The notes under the pieces were generated by a model. The model was not told the origin of the DNA. It did not search any database and worked only from the letters and a program-made list of their open reading frames with translations. From the NCBI GenBank assembly GCA_021732785.1, contig JAKFUG010000060.1, forward strand, positions 1 through 52,353: a stretch of DNA of 52,353 nt, in the 5' to 3' direction. Made by a program: the position numbers and the translations under genes. This document shows, in pieces, positions 23,812 through 32,376 of this stretch. The first letter of the stretch is position 1. Each line of letters begins with the position of its first letter. Source of the stretch: Planctomycetaceae bacterium. Lineage in GTDB: Bacteria > Planctomycetota > Planctomycetia > Planctomycetales > Planctomycetaceae.

Positions 23812-25494
23812 ATGGAACCGACGTGGGGGGATGTCCGCAGCGAAGAAGAACCGGTCTCGACACCGGCCGAGGTTCCCGCGCGCGAAGGCATCAGCCTGCC
23901 GCGGTCGTTGTGCGAATCGGCGGTCTGTCTGCTGCTCGCCGTCGTGTTGTTCCGCACGTTCGCCGCGGAAGGGTACATGATCTCGACGGGATCGATGGCC
24001 CCGCATCTGCTCGGATATCACAAGCGGGTCTGCTGCCCCACGTGCCGGTACGAGTTCCCCTTCGGCGTCGCCTACGACACCGACGAAGGAACCAACGCCG
24101 CGACGGAAGCGGCACCGGCCCGCAACCGGGCACAGTGTCCGAACTGCGGGCAAACAGCGATCGATCTCACCGATGTCCCGCGCAATCACGGCGATCAACT
24201 CCTCGTCTTCAAACCGGCGTATGCCTTGCGCACGCCCCGGCGGTGGGAAGTGGTGGTCTTCCGCAATCCGTATTGTCCCACCGAAGCGTATGTGAAACGA
24301 GTCATTGGTCTGCCGAATGAAAAGGTGCAGATCATTGACGGCGATATCTACGCCGATGGCGTTCTCTGTCGCAAAGACTGGCCCGATCTGCGCGTGCTGC
24401 GCGTCCCCGTTCATGAACACCGCTTCCGACCGACCAAAGCCGAACCGGCCTGGCAACCGCTTGCCAACACCGCCGAAGCCGCAGTCGCATGGGAACCCTC
24501 CGGCGACGAGTTCCATCTGACCGCGTCGCAAATCACCGATGAAACCGCGTGGTCGTGGGTAGAATACGCCCACCGTATCCCGCAGAAAGGACAGCACGAA
24601 ACGTCGGTCAAACTGACGAGTTGGCCGGTCGATCTCGACACCTCGCGGTTGCCTCCCGCGGGCTTGCGGTTCGATGCCGTCCATCAACAATTGAGTTGCG
24701 TCGGCGTGCTGCCGGATTCCGCGCGGGATGTGCTGCTCGCCGTCGCCGCCGACGATGATTTTTATCGCGCAGTTCATTCGTTGAGCGAACGGTCGCATCT
24801 CGCCCCGGTGGATGACGGTTACGGTTACAACCCGCACGAGGGCGATTACGTTCCCGCGCCGGTGCGGGATCTGATGCTCGCGTTGACGGTGCAACATCAG
24901 AACGGCGACGGCGAGTTCGCGCTCGAAATGTCCGACGGGGCCGCGAACTACACCTGTGTCTTCGATTTCGGCCGTCAGGAAGTCCGGCTGTATGCGGGGG
25001 ACAAACCCGAACCCGTCGTCACCGGTCCCTGGCCGACGGGCCTGGAATCGAAGCCGACGCTGGTCGAAATGTCGCTGATCGATCAACAAGTGCTGGTGGC
25101 GGCGAACGGAAAACCGCTGCTGGGACCGTGGACGTTTTCCACGCCCGCCGAAACGCCGGTGTCACGCTATCCGGCCCGCTTCGGAGCCCGCGGTCTTGAT
25201 TTGAACGTGAGCAACCTCGTGGTTTACCGCGACGTCTACTACACGGCGACCCGCGCGAAACACGCGGTACGGAAACCGTATGCCCTGGAAGCCGATGAAC
25301 TGTTCGTCCTCGGCGACAACAGCCCGGTCTCGCACGACAGCCGCCGCTGGCAGGATGGCGCGGTCAAAACCAGCCTCTTGGTCGGCAAGCCGTTCGTGGT
25401 GCATCTGCCGTCGAAACCGGGCCGGTTGCGCGTCGGCAGCTATGAAATGCAATTGCGTCTGCCCGATTTCACGCGGATGCAACTCCTGCGGTAA
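23812..25494 (+). CDS. lepB: Signal peptidase I with zinc-ribbon and large inserted domain
   Basis: The 560-residue protein is a type I signal peptidase that trims exported proteins at the membrane. One membrane helix (about 33-52) precedes the catalytic Ser61 in ISTGSMAPHLLG. A zinc-ribbon-like insert (CCPTCRYEF ... CPNCGQ) follows. The general base is Lys162 in YVKRVIGLPNEKVQI, and the last conserved box is FVLGDNSPVSHDSRRW near residue 500. Between about 185 and 485 lies an extra domain with beta-strand-rich text (FALEMSDGAANYTCVFDFG, VEMSLIDQQVLVAANGKPL), perhaps lectin/LamG-like. Common LepB is 250-350 residues long. Confidence 0.9.
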   Translation: MEPTWGDVRSEEEPVSTPAEVPAREGISLPRSLCESAVCLLLAVVLFRTFAAEGYMISTGSMAPHLLGYHKRVCCPTCRYEFPFGVAYDTDEGTNAATEAAPARNRAQCPNCGQTAIDLTDVPRNHGDQLLVFKPAYALRTPRRWEVVVFRNPYCPTEAYVKRVIGLPNEKVQIIDGDIYADGVLCRKDWPDLRVLRVPVHEHRFRPTKAEPAWQPLANTAEAAVAWEPSGDEFHLTASQITDETAWSWVEYAHRIPQKGQHETSVKLTSWPVDLDTSRLPPAGLRFDAVHQQLSCVGVLPDSARDVLLAVAADDDFYRAVHSLSERSHLAPVDDGYGYNPHEGDYVPAPVRDLMLALTVQHQNGDGEFALEMSDGAANYTCVFDFGRQEVRLYAGDKPEPVVTGPWPTGLESKPTLVEMSLIDQQVLVAANGKPLLGPWTFSTPAETPVSRYPARFGARGLDLNVSNLVVYRDVYYTATRAKHAVRKPYALEADELFVLGDNSPVSHDSRRWQDGAVKTSLLVGKPFVVHLPSKPGRLRVGSYEMQLRLPDFTRMQLLR

Positions 25495-25507
25495 CGCCTC
25501 TCAACAA

Positions 25508-25562
25508 GCCCGAAGCGCAAGCGCCGGGTCTCTTCAATGCACCCGGCGCTCGCGCTTCGGGC
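25508..25562. repeat. Palindrome between lepB and lipoprotein gene
   Basis: Two 22-bp arms (GCCCGAAGCGCAAGCGCCGG plus GT, and its complement with one mismatch) enclose an 11-bp loop between the convergent lepB and lipoprotein genes. Its position suits a bidirectional transcription stop, but no T-run follows. Confidence 0.9.
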
Positions 25563-25577
25563 TCGTTAACGCGTGCG

Positions 25578-26015
25578 CTACGGTGTCGCGGGGGCCGGCG
25601 GTTCGATCACGACGAGTTTGTGATTCTCGACGTCGTACTGGTACTGCCGACCGGCGGGCAGCACGGGCAACTGGATGTTGTTCTCTTTGATGATCCGCGT
25701 CATGAATTCTTCGTACGAGTTCGGATACCGGCCTTCGGACGCATTGAACAGATTGAGCGCCCCTTCGATGTGCGACTTCATAATCTGCTCGACCATCGGC
25801 CCATACGCCGACACCGGCGCGGTAATCGGATCGGTGGCATGAATCTTGGAATCGCTGACCTTCGCCCCGGCGTTGGGATCGAACTGTCCCACCTCCTGCG
25901 TCTTCTTCCCGATGATGCTGTTCGGGTCTTTCTTCGTCTGCTCTTCCAGCGACTGCATGCACCCGGCGAGAAGCCCCGTGACGACGAGCAATCCTAAACC
26001 ACGCTGAATGTTCAT
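25578..26015 (-). CDS. Lipoprotein of unknown function
   Basis: The 145-residue protein has a lipoprotein signal (MNIQRGLGLLVVTGLLAGC) with the lipidated Cys at residue 19. The mature part has SIIGKKTQEVGQFDP, then IEGALNLFNASEGRYPNSYE and QYQYDVENHKLVVIEPPAP. The GRYPNSYEEF pattern, followed by a Y-Y-D strand, resembles the tail of type-II-secretion pseudopilin-like Planctomycete proteins. The function is unknown. The ATG at 26015 gives the signal; a longer frame to 26465 only reads through a repeat. Confidence 0.78.
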   Translation of the reverse strand: MNIQRGLGLLVVTGLLAGCMQSLEEQTKKDPNSIIGKKTQEVGQFDPNAGAKVSDSKIHATDPITAPVSAYGPMVEQIMKSHIEGALNLFNASEGRYPNSYEEFMTRIIKENNIQLPVLPAGRQYQYDVENHKLVVIEPPAPATP

Positions 26016-26158
26016 TGCATCGTCCTGAGAAAACTCGCCACAACCGTTCTGCCGCCAGTGTAGCCCTGTTACGGATCGGACTCCACTCCACGAGTGGTTG
26101 GCTAAGAGGTGCATTCGGTGATTGGCGGGAAACATTCGTGAACAATACCGGACTCCGG

Positions 26159-26373
26159 AGCCCCAACGGGGTGACATTCGATAGCCCAGCCCGAAGTCTT
26201 CCGCAGGGCTGGGTTCGTGATCGCCAGACTCACGCAGCCCCAACGGGGCGCGACTCCTTCCGGACAACATGGTCGCGCCCCGTTGGGGCTTGGGACCATT
26301 CTCCGATCCGATGACCCAGGGCTGCGCGAAGGCGCTTCCCTCTGGGCTGTCGAATCGTGCCCCCTTCGGGGCT
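26159..26373. repeat. Long double palindrome
   Basis: The 433-bp gap between the lipoprotein gene and the next gene holds a large inverted repeat. The outer arms are about 65-70 bp and imperfect (AGCCCCAACGGGGTGACATT at 26159, matching the complement of 26304-26373). Inside lies a perfect 19-bp pair, 26236-26254 (AGCCCCAACGGGGCGCGAC) and 26272-26290. Nothing else is recognised in this gap. Confidence 0.9.
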
Positions 26374-26448
26374 GAAGGACAACCGTTCCGCAACCAACAG
26401 TCACCCGATGCACCCGTGGCTGGACCGCAGTCCTGCGAAGTCCAGAAA

Positions 26449-26928
26449 TCATCGCAATAGTACAATCATCATGCTGCTGATGATCCAAATGACCATGAAG
26501 GGGATGGGAAGTGCAATGAACGGCGACAGGACTATCAGTTGCACGAACCAATAGTCACGCCAAATCCACGCGTGGTTAAATTCCCCTCGCCGAACGCGCG
26601 TGTACCAGCCCCGTGCAATGAACACCACCGGTAGACCGAGAATGTAGAAATTCCAGAATCCAGCAGCGATCAAGGCATCCGCGCGGTCCCGGTTCCATCC
26701 CCCTATGAGCAGCCTCTGAATGGGACGCCAGCTCACCATCGCTGTTAAAACCAACGCCACAAACGCCATAAACACCGATCGTACGACATCCTTGGCAGAA
26801 ACCTCAACCGGGTCGGTTTTTGATGTTTTGCCGTAGGTTCCGCAGTGCGGGCAATAATTATCATCAGGCACCATCTCCGCTTCGCACATGCGGCAGTAAT
26901 GGGCTCGCCCGGATGGCATCGTAGTCAT
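26449..26928 (-). CDS. Zinc-ribbon membrane protein
   Basis: The 159-residue protein has an N-terminal zinc ribbon (HYCRMCEAEMVPDDNYCPHC, two CxxC pairs). Three to four hydrophobic helices follow: SVFMAFVALVLTAMVSW, AGFWNFYILGLPVVFIA, and YWFVQLIVLSPFIALPIPFM running on to IWIISSMMIVLL. The topology suggests a small integral membrane protein with a cytoplasmic metal-binding tip. No function is known. It lies 12 bp downstream of the DUF1501 gene on the same strand and may belong to its transcript. Confidence 0.75.
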   Translation of the reverse strand: MTTMPSGRAHYCRMCEAEMVPDDNYCPHCGTYGKTSKTDPVEVSAKDVVRSVFMAFVALVLTAMVSWRPIQRLLIGGWNRDRADALIAAGFWNFYILGLPVVFIARGWYTRVRRGEFNHAWIWRDYWFVQLIVLSPFIALPIPFMVIWIISSMMIVLLR

Positions 26929-26940
26929 GTCCCCAACGAA

Positions 26941-28434
26941 CTACGCTAAGATATCCATCAACACTTTTCCTTCATCCGTCGGGCCAATCAGGCGGTTGTC
27001 GAGACCCTGGTACGCATAACTGAAACGGTGCGGGTCGAGACCGAGGACGTGCAGGATCGTGGCTTGCAGATCGCGGATGCTGACGGGGTTCTCGACGGGG
27101 TAGTAACCGAAGTCGTCGGTTTTGCCGTAGGAGAGGCCGCCCTTGATACCGCCCCCGGCGAGCCACATCGTGTAGGCGTGCGGGTGGTGATCGCGGCCGA
27201 TGTACCCCTTCTTCAATTCGCTGCGGACGTTGTTCTGCAGCATCGGGGTGCGGCCGAATTCGCCGCCCCAGATAATCAGCGTTTCGTCCAGCAATCCGCG
27301 CTGATCGAGATCGGTGATGAGGCCCGCAATCGCCCGCTCCGTTTGCTGACATTTAATCGGCAGCGTTTCGTCGATGCTCTCGCCCAGTGACGAGCCGTGG
27401 TGATCCCAACCCCAGTCGTAAAGCTGAACGAACCGCACGCCGTTTTCGATGAGCCGTCGCGCGAGCAGGCAGTTGTTGGCGAACGTCGGGTCGTCCCCTT
27501 TGTAGAGCACACGCGGATCGTCCGCACTTTCCGCGGGGGAGACGAAGCCCGCCTTCGAGCCATACAGGTCATGAATGTGCTGCGGTTCCTTCGAGATGTC
27601 CATCACCTCGGGAACCGCGGTCTGCATGCGGTATGCCAGTTCATACTGCGCAATACGAGAAAGCGTTTCCGCGTCGCCGCTGCGCTGTTGAGCCGCGTGG
27701 TTCATCTCGGCGAGGGTGTCGAGCATCTTCCGGCGGAGCGTGCGGTCCATCCCCGCGGGATCGCTGAGATACAGCACGGGATCGCCCGTGGTCCGGCATT
27801 GCACGCCCTGATACACGCTCGGCAGGAACCCCGATCCCCACAGCGATTTCCCCGCGTCGGGCGTCTTTCCCCCGGAGAGCAGCACGACAAACCCCGGCAG
27901 ATTTTCATTGACGCTGCTGAGGCCGTAGTTCACCCACGACCCCAGCGAGGGGTTGCCCAGCCGTGGCGTACCGGTGTGGATGAAAAGCTGAGCCGGGGCG
28001 TGATTGAACTGTTCGGTATGGACCGTGCGAATGACGCAGAGTTTGTCCGTGACCTTGCCAAGGTTTGGCAATAACTCGCTCAGCGATTGACCGCTTTCAC
28101 CATACCGATGAAACGGGAATTGCCCGGCGAGCACCTTCGGCACCCCCTTGATGAACGCAAACCGCTTCCCTTCGAGGAACGACGCCGGGGCGTCCTGCAT
28201 GTGCAGTTTTTTCAGCTCGGGTTTGTCCTCAAAGAGTTCCAGTTGCGAGGGGGACCCCGCCATGTGCAGATAGATCGCCCGCTTCGCGCGCGGCGCGATC
28301 ATCGGCTCTTTCGTGGATGACGCCGCCGCTGCCCGACCGTCCGAAGACATCAGCGAATGCAACGCCGCCGCCCCGAAACCGAGTCCTGTGGTCTGAAAAA
28401 AATGGCGGCGAGTTTGGTCTTGCAGTGGGTGCAT
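26941..28434 (-). CDS. DUF1501 (sulfatase-like) protein with Tat-type leader
   Basis: The 497-residue protein starts MHPLQDQTRRHFFQTTGLGF, a twin-arginine leader. The rest follows the DUF1501 family, which has an alkaline phosphatase/sulfatase-like fold: AIYLHMAGSPSQLELFEDKP, GYIGRDHHPHAYTMWLAGGG and IWGGEFGRTPM are its typical boxes. Such genes very often follow a DUF1549/DUF1553 haem gene in Planctomycetes, as here, and the pair is thought to act together on periplasmic substrates; the reaction is not known. The ATG at 28434 gives the leader. The 268 bp upstream hold a long palindrome. Confidence 0.9.
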   Translation of the reverse strand: MHPLQDQTRRHFFQTTGLGFGAAALHSLMSSDGRAAAASSTKEPMIAPRAKRAIYLHMAGSPSQLELFEDKPELKKLHMQDAPASFLEGKRFAFIKGVPKVLAGQFPFHRYGESGQSLSELLPNLGKVTDKLCVIRTVHTEQFNHAPAQLFIHTGTPRLGNPSLGSWVNYGLSSVNENLPGFVVLLSGGKTPDAGKSLWGSGFLPSVYQGVQCRTTGDPVLYLSDPAGMDRTLRRKMLDTLAEMNHAAQQRSGDAETLSRIAQYELAYRMQTAVPEVMDISKEPQHIHDLYGSKAGFVSPAESADDPRVLYKGDDPTFANNCLLARRLIENGVRFVQLYDWGWDHHGSSLGESIDETLPIKCQQTERAIAGLITDLDQRGLLDETLIIWGGEFGRTPMLQNNVRSELKKGYIGRDHHPHAYTMWLAGGGIKGGLSYGKTDDFGYYPVENPVSIRDLQATILHVLGLDPHRFSYAYQGLDNRLIGPTDEGKVLMDILA

Positions 28435-28489
28435 GGTCGGCTCTTGTCTTTCATGTTCAAAATTGAACGCATTCATCCCGAAGGGATGG

Positions 28490-28669
28490 CAGCCATTAGC
28501 CGGTGGTTGAGCGCAGCGACACCACCGGGATTCGGTTCGGATTCAACGCCGCATCCTGAAAGGATGCCAGCCCATCGGATTGTGACGTGGCTGGCATCCC
28601 TGCCGGGATGCGTGTGTCTTGAGTTCAGGACCGGTGGTGTCGCTACGCTCAACCACCGGCTAATGGCTG
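28490..28669. repeat. Palindrome between DUF1549/1553 and DUF1501 genes
   Basis: The arms 28490-28528 and 28631-28669 (CAGCCATTAGCCGGTGGTTG onward) are complementary over 39 bp with one mismatch. The interior holds a second weaker pair (AGGATGCCAGCCC and GGCTGGCATCCCT). The element sits inside the presumed operon. Both strands carry open frames across it, reading MAAISRWLSAATPPG and similar. Confidence 0.92.
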
Positions 28670-28702
28670 GGACCCCTGCCGGGGTCGTTGATGTCGACAT
28701 CG

Positions 28703-31594
28703 TCAGTTCCGCGTGAGAAACTCATCCAGATTCAAAATCACGCTCGCGGTCACAATCCAGGCGGCGAACTCGGCGGGCGGGATCGTTCCCGCGTCGCCAC
28801 GGCTCGTTTTGATCAAGGCGGCGGCGTCATCCGGCGCGTTGGCCAGGGCGGCATGCGTTTCCTGCTGCAATCGCACCAGTGGCGTGACTTCGTCGTCACG
28901 GATTGGTCGCACCAGCGCGAGTCGCAACCCGCGGGCCGCTCGGTCCGACGGGTCCTTGGCATCGGTCACCATCCGTTTGGCGAGAGCGGCCGCGGCTTCG
29001 AGGTAGACCGGGTCATTGAGCGTCACCAGCGCCTGCAATGGCGTGTTGGTGCGGATGCGGCGGACCTGGCAGACTTCGCCGCTGCCGGCGTCGAACGTCA
29101 TGAACGAGGGATACGGCGTCGTCCGTTTGAGGTACGTGTAGATCCCGCGGCGATAGCGGTCTTCCCCTTCCGCGTCGATCCATTTCAGACCATTGTACGT
29201 TGACCGCCACAAGCCGGATGGTTGCGGCGGCATCACCGATGGTCCGCCCTGTTTCAGTGACAACAACCCCGACACCGCGAGCGATTGATCGCGCACCACT
29301 TCGGCACTCAATCGAAACCGGGCTCCGCGCGACAGCAGCCCATTCCGCGGATCGGCTTCGTGCAACTCCGGCGTGATCTCTGATGCTTGCCGATACGTGT
29401 CGCTCATCACAATCGTCTTGAGCAGCTTCTTCAGTGACCAGCCGCCATCGCGATATTCCGCGGCGAGCCAGTCGAGCAGTTGTGGATTCGACGGAGGTGA
29501 GCCAAGCGCTCCGAAATCCTCTTCGGTTTCCACGACGCCGACGCCGAACAACCGGGCCCACACGCGGTTCGCCCACACGCGCGGCGTGAGCGGGTTATCG
29601 GGGCTGACGAGCCATTCCGCGACGCTGAACCGATTGGGAGACGCACCGCCCGGCAGCATTCCGAAAGCCGACGGGATATCGGCGGTGACTTCATGACCGG
29701 GATCGAGAAAGTTCCCGCGCTTGTGCGTCTTCGTCACGCGTTGTTTCCCGGCGGGCAACTCGCGAAGAACCGGCAACTGCGGCAGCGACGCATGGAAATC
29801 GTTCAGCGACTTCTGCGTGGCGGTGAGTTCATTCCGCGCCTGCCGCGTCTCCGGCGATTCAAACCGGGGTGATAACGTCGCCGGGTCGGCATCACTCGTC
29901 GTTAATCGGAACTGTGCGAGCACCAGCTTGTCGCCGTAGTTCTGAGTGAGCGTCACGCGCAATTTCGATTCCGCAGTGATCGCGATCGGCTCGGCAAAAT
30001 CGAATATGGCGACATGCGGTTCGCGCTGCCGGGGACTCACCGCCCAGCCGGTTTTCAAATCGCCATCAATCGCCGCCGTGACGGCCCAGCCGTCCTGTGC
30101 GAAGTCGGTCCGGGCATTAGCCAGCTTGATCGACTCGGAGGCTTCTTCGCCTTGAAGAACTTCGACGGTCAACTCCGAGACCACAAAGTTCGGGTCCGCC
30201 GGTTTGCGACCGATACCGAGTTGCCCGTCCGGCAGTTTCGTGGGGATCGCTTCCAGTCGCAGCGCGGTGTGCTTGCCCGCGGGCAACGTCAACGTGACGG
30301 TGTAAGTGTCTTCGTTATCGAGTTTTCCCCTGGCAAGAATCGCACCGTCTTCTTGCGCTGTGAGATTCGCCCCGCTCTTCGCCGTGGCGGTGATTGCTGT
30401 CGGCCGCTTCCATTTCATCTCTTCGATGGCGGCCTTCTCGGCATCGGACGCCGCGGTTTGTTTGACCGCTTCGTCTTTCATTTTCACAGCGGCTTGCAGA
30501 AGGCCTTGCTCCGTCCGCTGCGGCACGGTTAACACCGGCAACCGCGGGGCGTCGTCGTATCGGTCGGCGTCTTCCGTCTGGTTGAAGACCGCGTAGAACC
30601 GGTAATACTCGTCATTCGAGATCGGGTCGTACTTGTGCGTGTGACACTTCGCACAGCCCATCGTGAGGCCCATCCACACCTGCATCGTGGTATCCACCCG
30701 ATCCTTCACCGCGACCGTGCGGAACTCTTCATCGTCGGTACCGCCTTCGTCGTTAGAGGGCGTGTGGCGATGAAACGCCGTCGCGATGAGTTGCGCTTCC
30801 GTCGGATTCGGCAGCAAATCCCCCGCGAGTTGTTCCACGGTGAACTGCGTCAGCGGCATATCGGCATTAAAGGCGTTGACGACCCAGTCACGCCACGGCC
30901 ACATCATGCGGCCCAAATCCTTTTCGTACCCCTTCGTGTCCGCATATCGTGCGAGATCGAGCCACATGCGGCCCCAGTGCTCACCGAACTGCGGTCGTGC
31001 GAGCAGTTCATCCACGAGTTGTTCATACGCCGCCGGTGTGGGGTTTTTCGCAAACGCTTCCGCCTGTTCGATAGTGGGCGGCAGTCCGATCAAATCGAGC
31101 GACAACCGCCGCACCAGCGTCTCCGGTGCAGCAGACGGTTGCAGCGCGAGATGCTTCCTGACGAGCGCGGCTTTCACCAGTTCGTCGATTGATCCCCCGG
31201 GCTTGGTGACCGGCTCGAAGGACCAGTGCCGTTCCCATTTCGCCCCTTGCGCGACCCACTTCCGCACGGTTTCGATTTGCACCGGTGTCAGCGTCTTGTT
31301 CGCTTTCGGCGGGGGCATGATCGTGTCGGGATCGGTGCTGAGCAACCGCGCGATCAGACTGCTTTTGTCCGGCGATCCCGGCACGACAGCGGGTCCATCA
31401 TCGCGCGGCTTCTTCGCGTCGGCTTCCAGATCGAGACGAAGATCGGCCTGCCGTTCATGCTCATCCGGCCCATGACACGCGAAGCAATTCGCGGACAAAA
31501 TTGGCAGCACATCGCGGGAGAACGAAACGGGCTCATCGGCCGCCGCGAATGTCGACGACAACAGACCAACGACCAGCAGCGCGGGGAATTGCAT
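28703..31594 (-). CDS. Cytochrome c-type DUF1549/DUF1553 (PSD1) protein
   Basis: The 963-residue secreted protein has a signal peptide (MQFPALLVVGLLSSTFAAAD). It then has the PSC1-type cytochrome domain (SRDVLPILSANCFACHGPD, haem Cys37/Cys40/His41), the DUF1549 domain (RRLSLDLIGLPPT, RPQFGEHWGRMWLDLARYAD) containing CAKCH at Cys314, and the C-terminal DUF1553 domain (NRVWARLFGVGVVETEEDFG, TNTPLQALVTLNDPVYLEAA). Family members are numerous in Planctomycetes and likely move electrons in periplasmic breakdown of organic matter. It lies upstream of DUF1501 on the same strand, with a palindrome between them. Confidence 0.93.
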   Translation of the reverse strand: MQFPALLVVGLLSSTFAAADEPVSFSRDVLPILSANCFACHGPDEHERQADLRLDLEADAKKPRDDGPAVVPGSPDKSSLIARLLSTDPDTIMPPPKANKTLTPVQIETVRKWVAQGAKWERHWSFEPVTKPGGSIDELVKAALVRKHLALQPSAAPETLVRRLSLDLIGLPPTIEQAEAFAKNPTPAAYEQLVDELLARPQFGEHWGRMWLDLARYADTKGYEKDLGRMMWPWRDWVVNAFNADMPLTQFTVEQLAGDLLPNPTEAQLIATAFHRHTPSNDEGGTDDEEFRTVAVKDRVDTTMQVWMGLTMGCAKCHTHKYDPISNDEYYRFYAVFNQTEDADRYDDAPRLPVLTVPQRTEQGLLQAAVKMKDEAVKQTAASDAEKAAIEEMKWKRPTAITATAKSGANLTAQEDGAILARGKLDNEDTYTVTLTLPAGKHTALRLEAIPTKLPDGQLGIGRKPADPNFVVSELTVEVLQGEEASESIKLANARTDFAQDGWAVTAAIDGDLKTGWAVSPRQREPHVAIFDFAEPIAITAESKLRVTLTQNYGDKLVLAQFRLTTSDADPATLSPRFESPETRQARNELTATQKSLNDFHASLPQLPVLRELPAGKQRVTKTHKRGNFLDPGHEVTADIPSAFGMLPGGASPNRFSVAEWLVSPDNPLTPRVWANRVWARLFGVGVVETEEDFGALGSPPSNPQLLDWLAAEYRDGGWSLKKLLKTIVMSDTYRQASEITPELHEADPRNGLLSRGARFRLSAEVVRDQSLAVSGLLSLKQGGPSVMPPQPSGLWRSTYNGLKWIDAEGEDRYRRGIYTYLKRTTPYPSFMTFDAGSGEVCQVRRIRTNTPLQALVTLNDPVYLEAAAALAKRMVTDAKDPSDRAARGLRLALVRPIRDDEVTPLVRLQQETHAALANAPDDAAALIKTSRGDAGTIPPAEFAAWIVTASVILNLDEFLTRN

Positions 31595-31706
31595 TCGACC
31601 ATTCCGGATCGAGGAAACACGAACCGATCAATTGGGGTTAGTATATCGAGTCCATCGTATCTTAGCCCTTCGTCAATGACCGGGGGCCAAGGCGGTTCAG
31701 TTCTTG

Positions 31707-31785
31707 GTAGGGTTTGCCGAGTCTGCGAGGCGAGCCACGCGGGATCAACGAATACGGTTCGCCTCGAGGACTCGGCAAACCCTAC
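31707..31785. repeat. Palindromic repeat, family B, copy 2
   Basis: A 79-bp relative of 17228-17308 with 30-bp arms differing at three positions (GTAGGGTTTGCCGAGTC at each outer end). It ends 23 bp before the start of the zinc-ribbon/acyl-carrier gene and falls in the divergent gap upstream of the DUF1549/1553 gene. Confidence 0.92.
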
Positions 31786-31808
31786 GGCCATTGCTCGGGA
31801 GACAAACC

Positions 31809-32168
31809 ATGTCTGTGTCGACCCGCACTCCCGAAGGCGAACCGCTGCACTGTCCGATTTGTGGCACGGTCGCCACGCTGGAGGTGGCTGATCCCGCGGG
31901 GGATGCCCTCTGTCCGGCGTGCGGTCATCTGCTGTGGATGTTTCGCGATTCCATAAATCGTGTGTGTGGAATTCCGCTCGAAGAGATCGCGCTGTCGGCG
32001 TCACTCCAAGATGATTTCGACATGGACTCGCTGGCCGTCGTCGAGTTGGTCATGGAACTCGAAGACCGCGGACTGGTCGTCCCCGAAGACGATTACGAAA
32101 AACTTCAAACCGTGCGCGACGTGCTGGACTATCTGCGCCGACGACCATCGGATACTGATGCGTCGTAA
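31809..32168 (+). CDS. Zinc-ribbon/acyl-carrier-like fusion protein
   Basis: The 119-residue protein joins an N-terminal zinc ribbon (LHCPICGTVATLE ... LCPACGHLLW) to a C-terminal acyl-carrier-protein-like domain. The latter has the phosphopantetheine attachment signature DDFDMDSLAVVELVMELED, with Ser in DSL. The ACP part (about 50-115) is complete in length. The two CxxC pairs suggest metal binding. No fatty-acid or polyketide gene lies nearby. A carrier role is inferred from the DSL motif only. The ATG at 31809 follows a palindrome; the frame upstream translates that repeat. Confidence 0.8.
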   Translation: MSVSTRTPEGEPLHCPICGTVATLEVADPAGDALCPACGHLLWMFRDSINRVCGIPLEEIALSASLQDDFDMDSLAVVELVMELEDRGLVVPEDDYEKLQTVRDVLDYLRRRPSDTDAS

Positions 32169-32240
32169 CTAACTGCTGAAGTCTTGTGTGCCACGGCCGA
32201 TACGGCCGTGTGAATGGACAACACGCTCTGCCACATCGCT

Positions 32241-32374
32241 GTGTGCCACTGGCTCTGCCAGTGTGAATTGTCACCCTGGCTTACACTGGCAGAGCCAGTG
32301 GCACACGGAGGCGAACTCCGAACATCTTTCTGTCAAAGTTGAATGCTGCCATGCAATACGTTGCATTGACCGGG
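32241..32374. repeat. Palindromic repeat, family A, copy 2, with conserved flank
   Basis: A 66-bp palindrome (arms of 24 bp beginning GTGTGCCACTGGCTCTGCCA) is followed by a 68-bp flank containing GAACTCCGAACATCTTTCTG and ATGCTGCCATGCAATACG. The flank recurs in reverse orientation next to copy 3 at 35987-36057. The element ends three bases before the dapL stop codon. Confidence 0.9.
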
Positions 32375-32376
32375 GG

